Positions 25,350-33,553 of a stretch of DNA of 64,000 nt are shown one piece after another. The notes below the pieces were generated by a model. The model made no database searches and was not told the origin of the DNA. It saw nothing but the letters and a program-made list of their open reading frames with translations. A program made the translations under genes and the position numbers. This DNA is from an uncultured Lutibacter sp. (GTDB lineage Bacteria > Bacteroidota > Bacteroidia > Flavobacteriales > Flavobacteriaceae). The stretch lies in the NCBI RefSeq assembly GCF_947493565.1, contig NZ_CANLRG010000006.1, forward strand, positions 220,104 through 284,103, read 5' to 3'. Every line of letters begins with the position of its first letter. The stretch's first letter is position 1.

Positions 25350-26345
25350 ATGTTGAAAAAAACAAAACTATACATTTCAATATCATTGTTACTAATTGTA
25401 ATGTCAATTGGGGTGTTAGGCTATATGTTAATTTCAAACGATACTTTTATCAACTCGTTGTATATGACCATAATTACAATGACAACGGTAGGTTTTGGTG
25501 AAGTACATCCTTTAAATAATACAGAAAAAATATTTACTATATTTTTAATTTTAATTAGTATTGTTGTTTATGGATATGCGGTTTCGGCTTTGACTGAATA
25601 TTTAGCGAATGGAAAAATTCTTCAACGTTTAAAATATAAAAAAGTGCAACAAAAAATTGATAATTTAAAAAATCATACCGTTGTATGTGGTTATGGTAGA
25701 AATGGGAAGCAAGCAACCATAAAATTGAAAAATTTTAAAATGCCTTGCGTTGTTATTGAAAAAGATAAAGAACTTATAGAAGAGTTAGAACGTGATAATA
25801 TATTATTTATTGAAGGTGATGCGACCGATGATGAAGCTTTACAGAAAGCTTCAATTCAAAACGCTAAAAGTTTAATAACAGCCTTGCCATCTGATGCTGA
25901 TAATTTGTTTGTAGTTTTATCAGCAAGGCAATTAAGCAAAGATTTAACCATAATAAGTAGAGCTTCAAACGAATCATCTTATAAAAAACTATTAATTGCA
26001 GGTGCAACAAATATTATTATGCCAGATAAAATTGGGGGCATGCATATGGCCTCTTTGGTGGTTACTCCAGATTTAGTTGAATTTGTGGATCGTTTAACAC
26101 TTTTAGATGATGAGTCTGCTAATTTAGAAGAAATATCAATAAATGACTTGCCATCAAAATATTTGAATAAAACTATTTTAGATTTAGATTTAAGAAAAAA
26201 AACAGGTTGTAACGTAATAGGTTTTAAAACAGCTGATAATGAATACATTATAAATCCTGAAGCTGAAACTATATTAAAACAAAATTCTAACCTGATTGTT
26301 TTAGGCAGGCCAAATCAAATTCAGAAACTTCGTCAAATTTTATAA
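25350..26345 (+). CDS. Two-transmembrane K+ channel with RCK/TrkA domains
   Basis: 331 residues. Two membrane helices (about 8-28 and 60-82) flank a pore loop with the selectivity filter TTVGFGE (TVGFG at 46-50). Then comes an RCK Rossmann domain (TVVCGYGRNGKQ; acidic residue in VVIEKDKEL) and a C-terminal TrkA_C domain (about 250-331). This is the MthK/Kch layout, in which nucleotide or ion binding to RCK domains gates potassium flow at the inner membrane. Co-transcribed with the PspC-like gene. Ligand unknown. Confidence 0.92.
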   Translation: MLKKTKLYISISLLLIVMSIGVLGYMLISNDTFINSLYMTIITMTTVGFGEVHPLNNTEKIFTIFLILISIVVYGYAVSALTEYLANGKILQRLKYKKVQQKIDNLKNHTVVCGYGRNGKQATIKLKNFKMPCVVIEKDKELIEELERDNILFIEGDATDDEALQKASIQNAKSLITALPSDADNLFVVLSARQLSKDLTIISRASNESSYKKLLIAGATNIIMPDKIGGMHMASLVVTPDLVEFVDRLTLLDDESANLEEISINDLPSKYLNKTILDLDLRKKTGCNVIGFKTADNEYIINPEAETILKQNSNLIVLGRPNQIQKLRQIL

Positions 26346-26454
26346 TTTTCATGATTATTAGTTAATGATAACTTTACAAGTTTATTGTTAAAAATTTGTA
26401 GTAAGCTCATTTTTTTGCCATATTGCATCCACTTTTATAAACTAACCAGTAATT

Positions 26455-28059
26455 ATGAACAAAAAACTTCTATCACTACTACTCTTAGTAGTGCCATTTA
26501 TTACTAAAGCTCAAGAAAAAGGTATTGATGAAAAAATTAACGATTGGTTTGAACCAATAACTGCTAAATGGGAAGGAATAGTGTTTTGGGTAGTTCCTGG
26601 TACTGGAGTTCCTTTAGTTGTTATTTTACTTGTTGTAGGAGCTTTGTTTTTTACCATTTATTTTAGATTTATCAATCTTAGAAGATTTCCTTTAGCTATT
26701 AATGTAGTTAGGGGCAAATATGATGAAGTTGAGGGTCATGGTGTAGAAAAAGCTGAAATTAATATTGTAGATGGTGATATTCCAGATACAATAAGAGATG
26801 AAAGTAAGGAAGGTGAAGTGAGTCATTTTCAAGCTTTGGCTACAGCTGTTTCGGGTACAGTAGGGTTAGGTAATATTGCTGGGGTAGCTTTAGCAATTTC
26901 AATTGGAGGTCCTGGAGCTACATTCTGGATGATTGTTGCCGGCTTATTAAGTATGTCAACCAAATTTGTTGAATGTACTTTAGGTGTGAAATATAGAGAT
27001 GTTGGTCCAGATGGAACAGTTTATGGTGGGCCAATGTACTATCTTTCAAAAGGAATGAGTGAGAGAGGGTTTAAAAATTTTGGAAAAGTATTGGCTGTTT
27101 TATTTGCTATATTATGTGTGGGAGCTTCGTTTGGTGGAGGAAATGCTGTACAAGCCAACCAAGCTGCAGAACAATTATCTGCAATGTTAGGAATGCAAGG
27201 TGGGTACACAGGAACTTTAATTGGTGTGTTGATTGCTATTGTTGTTGGATTTGTGATTATTGGAGGAATCAAAAGAATAGCTTCTGTTACAGAAAAAATT
27301 GTACCTTTCATGGCGGTAATTTATATTTTAGCTTGCTTAATAGTAATGTTTGCTCACGCAAGTTATATTGATGATGCCATAGCTCTAATTTTTAGAGAAG
27401 CTTTTAGTCCAAGTGCTGGTTTAGGTGGCTTTTTTGGAGTGTTAATCACAGGTTTTAGAAGAGCTGTATTTTCTAATGAAGCTGGTGCTGGATCTGCAGC
27501 AATTGCACATTCAGCTGTAAAAACTAAATATCCAGCATCTGAAGGGATTGTTTCCTTATTAGAACCATTTATTGATACAGTTGTAATTTGTACTATGACA
27601 GCCTTAGTTATTATTTTTTATAATAGTGATGGCTTATTTGTATATGGAGGTGATGGAACAGGGAATGTTATTATTGATGGAGTTTCTGTTGGAGGTGTTA
27701 ATTTAACATCTATGGCATTTAAATCGGTAATCCCATGGTTTCCATATGTGTTAACTTTAGCAGTTGTTCTTTTCGCTATTTCAACAATGATTTCTTGGTC
27801 ATATTACGGCTTGCAATCATGGAAATTTTTATTTGGAAAAAGTAAAACAGCAGATATGACCTATAAATTGTTATTTATTGCCTTTATTATTATAGGTGCT
27901 GCTGCATCTATGCAAGCGGTATTTGCTTTTTCCGATGCAATGATTTTAGCGTTGGTGTTTCCAAATATGATAGGATTGCTATTCTTATTCCCAATAGTTA
28001 GAAAAGAATTAATCAAATATTTAAAGGCGCTTAAAATAAAATTAACCTTTATTAAATAA
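26455..28059 (+). CDS. Sodium:alanine/glycine symporter (AGCS family)
   Basis: 534 residues. Starts with a cleavable-looking signal (MNKKLLSLLLLVVPFITKAQ) and then about ten membrane helices. AGCS signatures include ATAVSGTVGLGNIAGVALAISIGGPGATFWM and FRRAVFSNEAGAGSAAIAHSAVKT. The family imports alanine or glycine with sodium. An extra signal peptide before the first helix is a common trait of Bacteroidetes members. The next gene begins 6 bp later, but a terminator-like hairpin lies inside that gene's first codons, so read-through may be partial. Confidence 0.9.
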   Translation: MNKKLLSLLLLVVPFITKAQEKGIDEKINDWFEPITAKWEGIVFWVVPGTGVPLVVILLVVGALFFTIYFRFINLRRFPLAINVVRGKYDEVEGHGVEKAEINIVDGDIPDTIRDESKEGEVSHFQALATAVSGTVGLGNIAGVALAISIGGPGATFWMIVAGLLSMSTKFVECTLGVKYRDVGPDGTVYGGPMYYLSKGMSERGFKNFGKVLAVLFAILCVGASFGGGNAVQANQAAEQLSAMLGMQGGYTGTLIGVLIAIVVGFVIIGGIKRIASVTEKIVPFMAVIYILACLIVMFAHASYIDDAIALIFREAFSPSAGLGGFFGVLITGFRRAVFSNEAGAGSAAIAHSAVKTKYPASEGIVSLLEPFIDTVVICTMTALVIIFYNSDGLFVYGGDGTGNVIIDGVSVGGVNLTSMAFKSVIPWFPYVLTLAVVLFAISTMISWSYYGLQSWKFLFGKSKTADMTYKLLFIAFIIIGAAASMQAVFAFSDAMILALVFPNMIGLLFLFPIVRKELIKYLKALKIKLTFIK

Positions 28060-28065
28060 GCTTTT

Positions 28066-28929
28066 ATGAAAATATTTAAATCCCATTTCTGGTATAATAA
28101 ACGCCAAAGAAATGGGGTTTTCTTTTTATTAACTATGATCGTTTTATTGCAACTCATTTATTTTTTTGTTGATTTTTCTTCAACAGATAAAATAGATTTT
28201 AAAGAATATAAAGTTCAAAACTTTCAAAAAGAATTAGATTCTTTAAAATTAATTCAATTAAAAAAGAAAGAACCTAAAATATATCCATTCAATCCCAATT
28301 ATATAACTGATTTTAAAGGCTATCAGTTAGGGATGAGTGTTGAAGAAATTGATAAGCTGCTCAAATTTAGGGCTGAAGGGAAGTTTGTAAATTCAGCTGG
28401 TGAGTTTCAAAAAGTAACAGGAGTTTCAGATAGTTTGCTTAAAAATATAAGTCCATTTTTTAAATTTCCAAGTTGGGTAACAACTAATCAACAAACAAAT
28501 TCAACTAAAGTAACATCAAAGCCAATTCAAAAGCAAAATATCAATACAGCAAGTGTATCTGATTTTAAAATAATTTATGGAGTTGGCGATAAAATTGCAA
28601 ATCGAATAGTTAGTTATAGGACTAAATTAAAAGGTTTTTCAATGAATGAACAAGTATATGAAGTGTGGAATTTAGATTCGTTATTGGTTGGTAAAATTTT
28701 TGATTATTTTGAAATTAGAGAAAAACCAATCATTCAAAAAATTAACATCAATCAAGCCACGTTTAAAGAAGTTTTAGCAATTGTATACTTAGATTATGAG
28801 CTTACTAAAAAGATTTTTAATTATAGAGATGAAGTTGCTGAAATACAGTCTATTGAAGAGTTGAAAAAAATAGATGGTTTTCCTTTAGAAAAATTTAGTA
28901 GAATAGCCTTATATTTGGACGCTAAATAA
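28066..28929 (+). CDS. Helix-hairpin-helix (ComEA-like) membrane-anchored protein
   Basis: 287 residues. One N-terminal membrane span (VFFLLTMIVLLQLIYFFVD) follows a basic start, then a low-complexity linker and three helix-hairpin-helix units: around 85-135 (VEEIDKLLKFRAEGKFVNS), around 160-215 (NINTASVSDFKIIYGVGDKIANRIVSYR), and around 220-287 (ININQATFKEVLAI). Such proteins resemble ComEA and usually bind DNA without sequence specificity outside the membrane. Starts 6 bp after the AGCS gene. Role in DNA uptake is possible but not shown. Confidence 0.82.
   Translation: MKIFKSHFWYNKRQRNGVFFLLTMIVLLQLIYFFVDFSSTDKIDFKEYKVQNFQKELDSLKLIQLKKKEPKIYPFNPNYITDFKGYQLGMSVEEIDKLLKFRAEGKFVNSAGEFQKVTGVSDSLLKNISPFFKFPSWVTTNQQTNSTKVTSKPIQKQNINTASVSDFKIIYGVGDKIANRIVSYRTKLKGFSMNEQVYEVWNLDSLLVGKIFDYFEIREKPIIQKININQATFKEVLAIVYLDYELTKKIFNYRDEVAEIQSIEELKKIDGFPLEKFSRIALYLDAK
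28082..28125 (+). terminator. Terminator-like hairpin inside the start of the HhH gene
   Basis: CCCATTTCT (28082-28090) and AGAAATGGG (28108-28116), 9-bp stem with 17-nt loop, followed by GTTTTCTTTTT. It lies 23 bp beyond the AGCS stop, within codons 6-20 of the next gene. Confidence 0.5.
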
Positions 28930-28966
28930 ATTTTTATAATAATTCGGTAAGCCTGAAACTCAAAAT

Positions 28967-30124
28967 ATGTATTTTACAGAAGAACACGAAGTATTTCGAC
29001 AAAGTTTTCGAGATTTTTTACAAAAAGAAGTAGTACCAAATGTTGATAGATGGGAAAAAGACGGTTTTATAGATAAAACGGTTTTTAAAAAATTTGGTGA
29101 AATGGGGTATTTTGGGTTGAGTTATCCTGAAGAATTTGGAGGACTAAATCTAGATCTATTTTATATGGTAGTTTTTTTAGAAGAATTACAAAAAGTAAAT
29201 TCAGGAGGGGTTGCTGCTGCTATGTGGGCGCATGTTTATTTGGCAATGACGCATTTAAATGCTGAAGGAAGTCAAAAAATAAAAGAAAAATATTTAGCAC
29301 CTAGTATACAAGGCGATAAAGTAGGTTGTTTGTGTATTTCTGAACCTTTTGGAGGTTCAGATGTAGCAGCTATGAGAACTACAGCGACTAAAAAAGGAGA
29401 TACTTATATTTTAAATGGATCAAAAACATTTATTACCAATGGGGTTTATTCAGATTATTTAGTTGTTGCTGCAAAAACAAGTCCTAAACTAGGAAATAAA
29501 GGCATGAGTATTTTTGTAGTTGATCGCCAATCTATTGGTCTTTCGGCTACTCCGCTAGTCAAATTAGGGTGGAAAGCATCTGATACAGCAGAAATAGCTT
29601 TTGATAATGTAAAAGTCCCTAAAGAAAATATGTTGGGTGAAGAAGGGAAAGGGTTTGGATATATTATGCAGCACTTTGCTTCTGAAAGAGTTATTATGGG
29701 AGTAAATGCACATGCAAGAGCAGAATACGCATTAAATTATGCGCTAAATTATATGTCTGAAAGAATGGCGTTTGGAAAAACAATTGATAAATTTCAAGCG
29801 TTACGACATAAAGTGGCAGATATGGCTAGTGAAATTGAAATGTGTAAAGAGTTTAATTATTCTGTTGTTAGAAGGTTAAATAAGGGACAATATGTTGTCA
29901 AGGAGGCGAGTATGTCTAAACTAATATCTACAAAAATTGCTGATGAAGTAATTTATAACTGTTTGCAGCTACTTGGAGGTTACGGATATATGGAAGAGTA
30001 TCCAATGGCAAGACTTTTAAGAGATAGTAGATTAGGACCAATTGGAGGAGGTACTTCTGAAATTTTACGCGAAATTATAGCTAAAATTATTATTGATAAA
30101 AAAGAATACAAACCATTAGCTTAA
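28967..30124 (+). CDS. Acyl-CoA dehydrogenase (long-chain/isovaleryl-type)
   Basis: 385 residues. Flavoenzyme that introduces the alpha-beta double bond into acyl-CoA. FAD and substrate motifs are present: CLCISEPFGGSDVAAMRTTATKKGD, FITNGVYSDYLVVAAKT, ERMAFGKTIDKFQALRHKVADM, and QLLGGYGYMEEYPMARLLRDSRLGPIGGGTSEILREI. The position of the usual catalytic Glu (YEGT) is GGGT here. That is the pattern of long-chain and isovaleryl-CoA dehydrogenases, where the base lies on another helix; Glu in AHARAEYAL is a candidate. A different subtype from the acyl-CoA dehydrogenase at 54-55 kb. Confidence 0.9.
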   Translation: MYFTEEHEVFRQSFRDFLQKEVVPNVDRWEKDGFIDKTVFKKFGEMGYFGLSYPEEFGGLNLDLFYMVVFLEELQKVNSGGVAAAMWAHVYLAMTHLNAEGSQKIKEKYLAPSIQGDKVGCLCISEPFGGSDVAAMRTTATKKGDTYILNGSKTFITNGVYSDYLVVAAKTSPKLGNKGMSIFVVDRQSIGLSATPLVKLGWKASDTAEIAFDNVKVPKENMLGEEGKGFGYIMQHFASERVIMGVNAHARAEYALNYALNYMSERMAFGKTIDKFQALRHKVADMASEIEMCKEFNYSVVRRLNKGQYVVKEASMSKLISTKIADEVIYNCLQLLGGYGYMEEYPMARLLRDSRLGPIGGGTSEILREIIAKIIIDKKEYKPLA

Positions 30125-30142
30125 ATAAAATAAATTTATTTA

Positions 30143-30172
30143 TTGTAGGTATTTAAATTGTTTGTATCTTTG
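30143..30172 (+). promoter_or_regulatory. Bacteroidetes-type promoter of rpsU
   Basis: TTG at 30143-30145, 19-bp spacer, TATCTTTG at 30165-30172, a full consensus match. Start expected near 30178, about 40 nt before the rpsU ATG. Confidence 0.75.
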
Positions 30173-30199
30173 CAATCCAAAATTTAAAAAGAACAGTTT

Positions 30200-30210
30200 G
30201 AAAGGAGGTG
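30200..30210 (+). promoter_or_regulatory. Extended Shine-Dalgarno sequence of rpsU
   Basis: GAAAGGAGGTG is complementary over 11 bases to the 3' end expected for Bacteroidetes 16S rRNA (CACCTCCTTTC), with GGAGG ending 9 nt before the ATG. Almost no other gene here has such a site. Confidence 0.9.
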
Positions 30211-30217
30211 CTAAAAT

Positions 30218-30415
30218 ATGTTAATCATACCAGTTAAAGACGGAGAAAATATTGATAGAGCGTTAAAACGTTATAAAAGAAAATTTGATCGTACTAAAAC
30301 AATGAAAAATTTACGTAACCGTAAACAATTCAATAAGCCATCAGTTACAAAACGTGCGCAAAACATAAAAGCTCAATATATTCAAAGATTAAGAACAGCA
30401 GAAGAGCAAGGTTAA
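30218..30415 (+). CDS. rpsU: 30S ribosomal protein bS21
   Basis: 65 residues, highly basic: MLIIPVKDGENIDRALKRYKRKFDRTKTMKNLRNRKQFNKPSVTKRAQNIKAQYIQRLRTAE-type sequence, typical of flavobacterial bS21. bS21 sits beside the 3' end of 16S rRNA. In Flavobacterium ribosomes it helps hide the anti-Shine-Dalgarno sequence, and ribosomes lacking it can use SD sites. The strong SD before this gene therefore suggests autoregulation: low bS21 frees the anti-SD and raises rpsU translation. Own promoter and own terminator. Confidence 0.96.
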   Translation: MLIIPVKDGENIDRALKRYKRKFDRTKTMKNLRNRKQFNKPSVTKRAQNIKAQYIQRLRTAEEQG

Positions 30416-30432
30416 TTTTTGATTAAAATACT

Positions 30433-30488
30433 AAACCGTTAGTAAATGCAAATAACAATTCGTAAATTTGTGTGCTAACGGTTTTTTT
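30433..30488 (+). terminator. Large-loop terminator of rpsU overlapping the xerC promoter
   Basis: AAACCGTTAG (30433-30442) pairs with CTAACGGTTT (30475-30484) across a 32-nt loop, followed by T to 30488, directly against the xerC ATG at 30489. The loop holds TAAATTTG (30463-30470). Confidence 0.75.
30463..30470 (+). promoter_or_regulatory. -7 box of xerC inside the rpsU terminator loop
   Basis: TAAATTTG is a full match to TAnnTTTG. A weak TTAG at 30439-30442, 20 bp upstream, could stand for the -33 TTTG. The start would fall near 30476, giving a leader of about 12 nt before the ATG. Confidence 0.5.
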
Positions 30489-31385
30489 ATGCCTATAACT
30501 TCCTTTTTAAAATACCTATCTTTAGAAAAAAAATACTCAGAACATACGGTTACAGCCTATAAAAATGACCTTTGTACTTTTCAACAGTTTTGCGAAAAAG
30601 AATTTCATTCTAGTAATATTACATCTGTAAATTACGCTCAAATTAGAAGTTGGATTGTAAGTTTAGTGGAATTGAACATTTCAAATAGAACTATAAATAG
30701 AAAAATTTCTTCCTTAAAATCATTTTATAAATTCCTTTTAAAAACAAGCCAAATAAAGGTAAATCCACTTCAAAAGCATCAGGCTTTAAAAGTTGCAAAG
30801 CAAGTTCAAGTTCCTTTTTCAAAAAAGGAAATTTCAGATGTTATAAATTTTGATGTTGGTGTGGTTGATTTTGAAACTGTTAGAAATAAAGTAATAGTCG
30901 AATTATTTTATTCAACAGGGATAAGAAGAAGCGAATTGACTAATATTAAAATAACAGATATTGACTTTGTTAATGATACTGTTAAAGTATTAGGAAAAAG
31001 AAATAAAGAACGTTATATTCCGTTGTTAAAATCAGTAAAAGAATCCTTAAAAAAATATATTATTTTAAGAGAAGAGCTAACTAAAAAAGAAGCTTATTTA
31101 TTTCTTACAAAAAAAAGTAAAAAAATTTATGATACACTTGTGTATCGTATAATAAATAATTATTTTAGTTGTGTGTCGTCAAAAGTTAAAAAGAGCCCAC
31201 ATATTATTAGGCATTCTTTTGCAACACACCTATTAGATGAAGGCGCAGATTTAAACTCGGTTAAAGAATTACTTGGGCATTCTAGTTTAGCGTCAACACA
31301 AGTATATACCCACAGTAGTTTGGGTAAGTTAAAAGAAGTATATAACCAAGCTCACCCAAGGAGCAAAAAAACTAATTTCTTATGA
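30489..31385 (+). CDS. xerC: Site-specific tyrosine recombinase XerC
   Basis: 298 residues from the ATG at 30489; an in-frame start at 30468 would lie in the terminator stem of rpsU and add seven unconserved residues. N-terminal SAM-like core-binding domain (about 1-95) and C-terminal catalytic domain with Arg in STGIRRSELT, Lys in LGKRNKERYIPL, HIIRHSFATHLL, LLGHSSLASTQVYTH (His and the nucleophilic Tyr). XerC with XerD resolves chromosome dimers at dif. The stop overlaps the hpf start as ATGA. Confidence 0.92.
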   Translation: MPITSFLKYLSLEKKYSEHTVTAYKNDLCTFQQFCEKEFHSSNITSVNYAQIRSWIVSLVELNISNRTINRKISSLKSFYKFLLKTSQIKVNPLQKHQALKVAKQVQVPFSKKEISDVINFDVGVVDFETVRNKVIVELFYSTGIRRSELTNIKITDIDFVNDTVKVLGKRNKERYIPLLKSVKESLKKYIILREELTKKEAYLFLTKKSKKIYDTLVYRIINNYFSCVSSKVKKSPHIIRHSFATHLLDEGADLNSVKELLGHSSLASTQVYTHSSLGKLKEVYNQAHPRSKKTNFL

Positions 31386-31681
31386 AAGTATATGTACAGT
31401 CGGTTAATTTTAATGCAGATAAGAAGCTTATCGAATTTATTGAGAAAAAAGTAAATAATTTAGAAAAATATTATGATAGAATAGTAGATTGTGAAGTGTT
31501 TTTAAAGGTACAACAAACCAGCGAAAAAGAAAATAAAACAGTAGATATAAAATTGAATGTACCAGGGAATGATATGGTAGTAAAAAAACAATGTAAAACT
31601 TTTGAAGAAGGAACTTCATTAGCTGTTGATTCTTTAAAGCGAACTTTAATTAAAATGAAAGAGAAAGTAAGTGCTAAATAA
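31382..31681 (+). CDS. hpf: Ribosome hibernation promoting factor (short HPF/YfiA family)
   Basis: 99 residues, the beta-alpha-beta-beta-beta-alpha fold of HPF/RaiA: MKVYVQSVNFNADKKLIEFIEKKVNNLEKYYDRI, then strands and a C-terminal helix with basic residues. Binds the 30S decoding region in stationary phase and blocks tRNA and mRNA binding. It lacks the long C-terminal extension of the long form. Its ATG overlaps the xerC stop by 4 bp, so it is translationally coupled to the recombinase gene, an arrangement I recall from other Flavobacteriia. Confidence 0.88.
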   Translation: MKVYVQSVNFNADKKLIEFIEKKVNNLEKYYDRIVDCEVFLKVQQTSEKENKTVDIKLNVPGNDMVVKKQCKTFEEGTSLAVDSLKRTLIKMKEKVSAK

Positions 31682-31707
31682 ATTATTAAAAAATAATTAG
31701 AAAAGTT

Positions 31708-31737
31708 TTGTTTAAAAATAAAACTTTAATACATTTG
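31708..31737 (+). promoter_or_regulatory. Promoter of the tRNA - tuf - secE region
   Basis: TTG at 31708-31710, 19-bp spacer, TACATTTG at 31730-31737. Full consensus match. Start expected near 31743, inside a small inverted repeat (AGTCCG 31739-31744 / CGGACT 31755-31760). Confidence 0.75.
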
Positions 31738-31778
31738 CAGTCCGTTAGAAATAGCGGACTTCTTTTGTGGAGTAAAAT

Positions 31779-31852
31779 GCCGATGTAGCTCAGCTGGCTA
31801 GAGCAGCTGATTTGTAATCAGCAGGTCGTGGGTTCGAGTCCCTCCATCGGCT
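31779..31852 (+). tRNA. tRNA-Thr (anticodon TGT)
   Basis: Complete cloverleaf: acceptor GCCGATG/CATCGGC, D arm GCTCAGCTGGCTAGAGC, anticodon arm CTGAT-TTGTAAT-ATCAG with TGT, and T arm GTGGGTTCGAGTCCCTC. CCA is not fully encoded. First of four tRNAs before tuf. Confidence 0.97.
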
Positions 31853-31874
31853 CAGGTCTTTGAAAAATTAAAAT

Positions 31875-31955
<81 letters not shown>

Positions 31956-32004
31956 CAAAAAAGTAATAAGAAATTATTACCAATGATGATTTGAAAAAAT
32001 TATT

Positions 32005-32077
32005 GCGAGAGTAGCTCAGTTGGTAGAGCTTCAGCCTTCCAAGCTGACTGTCGCCGGTTCGAGCCCGGTCTCTCGCT
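32005..32077 (+). tRNA. tRNA-Gly (anticodon TCC)
   Basis: Acceptor GCGAGAG/CTCTCGC, anticodon stem TCAGC/GCTGA around CTTCCAA with TCC, T arm GCCGGTTCGAGCCCGGT. CCA not encoded. Confidence 0.97.
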
Positions 32078-32085
32078 CTTTTTTG

Positions 32086-32157
32086 GCCGGTGTAGCTCAG
32101 GGGTAGAGCGTTTCCTTGGTAAGGAAGAGGTCACGGGTTCAAATCCCGTCATTGGCT
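32086..32157 (+). tRNA. tRNA-Thr (anticodon GGT)
   Basis: Acceptor GCCGGTG/CATTGGC (with G-T pairs), anticodon arm TTTCC-TTGGTAA-GGAAG with GGT, T arm ACGGGTTCAAATCCCGT. Followed 56 bp later by tuf; likely processed from a common transcript. Confidence 0.96.
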
Positions 32158-32213
32158 CAAGTAAAGAATTGAATTTAACACTATATATAACTAAGATTTA
32201 AAAATTAATAATT

Positions 32214-33401
32214 ATGGCTAAAGAAACCTTCGATCGTTCGAAACCACATTTAAACATTGGTACTATTGGACACGTTGATCACGGTAAAACAACCTTAACA
32301 GCTGCTATTACTGTTGTATTAGCAGAGAAAGGACTTTCTGAAGTAAAAGATTTCGATCAAATCGATAATGCACCTGAGGAAAAAGAAAGAGGTATTACAA
32401 TTAATACTGCTCACGTAGAATATCAAACAGCTAACCGTCACTATGCTCACGTTGACTGTCCAGGTCACGCGGATTACGTAAAGAACATGGTAACTGGTGC
32501 TGCTCAAATGGATGGTGCTATTATAGTAGTAGCTGCAACTGATGGTCCAATGCCTCAAACAAGAGAGCATATCTTATTAGGTCGTCAGGTAGGTATTCCA
32601 AGATTAGTTGTATTCATGAATAAAGTGGATATGGTTGATGATGAAGAGTTACTAGAATTAGTAGAGATGGAAATTAGAGATTTATTATCATTCTACGAAT
32701 ATGATGGTGATAATACTCCTGTAATTCAAGGATCTGCTTTAGGTGGTTTAAATTTAGAGCCTAAATGGGTTGAGAAAATTATGGAGTTAATGGATGCAGT
32801 TGATAACTGGATTGAATTACCAAAGCGTGATGTTGATAAAGATTTCTTAATGCCAATTGAAGATGTATTCTCAATTACTGGTCGTGGTACTGTAGCAACT
32901 GGTCGTATTGAAACTGGTGTGGCTAATACTGGAGATCCTGTTGATATTATTGGTATGGGTGCTGAAAAATTAACTTCTACTATTACTGGAGTTGAAATGT
33001 TCCGTAAAATATTAGATAGAGGTGAAGCTGGAGATAACGTAGGTATCTTATTAAGAGGTATTGCAAAAGAAGATATTCGTAGAGGTATGGTAATTTGTAA
33101 GCCAAAATCAGTTACTCCACATGCTAAATTTAAAGCTGAGGTTTATATCCTTAAAAAAGAAGAAGGTGGACGTCACACTCCATTCCACAACAACTATCGT
33201 CCACAGTTTTACGTACGTACAACTGACGTAACAGGTACTATTAACTTACCTGATGGAGTTGAAATGGTAATGCCAGGTGATAACTTAACTATTACTGTAG
33301 ATTTACACCAACCAATTGCATTAAACGTAGGTTTACGTTTTGCAATCCGTGAAGGTGGTAGAACAGTAGGTGCAGGTCAGGTAACTGAATTATTAGATTA
33401 A
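32214..33401 (+). CDS. tuf: Elongation factor Tu
   Basis: 395 residues. GTPase that brings aminoacyl-tRNA to the ribosome. G1 GHVDHGKT near 18-25, G2 [13 protein letters not shown]3 DCPGHADY, G4 NKVDMVDD, G5 GSALGG, then domains 2 and 3 ([36 protein letters not shown]). It lies between four tRNAs and tRNA-Trp, with secE-nusG-rplK following, the classic bacterial order. Codon use is the most biased of the window, as expected for a very highly expressed gene. Confidence 0.99.
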   Translation: MAKETFDRSKPHLNIGTIGHVDHGKTTLTAAITVVLAEKGLSEVKDFDQIDNAPEEKERGITINTAHVEYQTANRHYAHVDCPGHADYVKNMVTGAAQMDGAIIVVAATDGPMPQTREHILLGRQVGIPRLVVFMNKVDMVDDEELLELVEMEIRDLLSFYEYDGDNTPVIQGSALGGLNLEPKWVEKIMELMDAVDNWIELPKRDVDKDFLMPIEDVFSITGRGTVATGRIETGVANTGDPVDIIGMGAEKLTSTITGVEMFRKILDRGEAGDNVGILLRGIAKEDIRRGMVICKPKSVTPHAKFKAEVYILKKEEGGRHTPFHNNYRPQFYVRTTDVTGTINLPDGVEMVMPGDNLTITVDLHQPIALNVGLRFAIREGGRTVGAGQVTELLD

Positions 33402-33433
33402 TCTGATACACCTTTGTTATAAAATAAAATCAT

Positions 33434-33459
33434 AGGTGCTTCTTTTTAGAGGAGCACCT
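33434..33459 (+). repeat. Hairpin between tuf and tRNA-Trp
   Basis: AGGTGCT (33434-33440) and AGCACCT (33453-33459), perfect 7-bp stem with a 12-nt loop, 8 bp before tRNA-Trp. It lacks a T-run, so an RNA-processing site is as likely as a terminator. Confidence 0.6.
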
Positions 33460-33466
33460 TATGTTT

Positions 33467-33539
33467 ACGGGTGTAGCTCAGTTGGTAGAGCACTGGTCTC
33501 CAAAACCAGGTGTCGGGAGTTCGAGCCTCTCCACCCGTG
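33467..33539 (+). tRNA. tRNA-Trp (anticodon CCA)
   Basis: Acceptor ACGGGTG/CACCCGT with discriminator G, anticodon arm CTGGT-CTCCAAA-ACCAG with CCA, T arm GGGAGTTCGAGCCTCTC. Sits between tuf and secE as in many bacteria. An open frame running through it into secE is not a gene start. Confidence 0.97.
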
Positions 33540-33553
33540 CAAAATTTGAAAAA

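Noticed and set aside
33461..33553. Upstream extension of the secE open frame
   Set aside because: It reads straight through tRNA-Trp (33467-33539); the true SecE N-terminus is at 33554.
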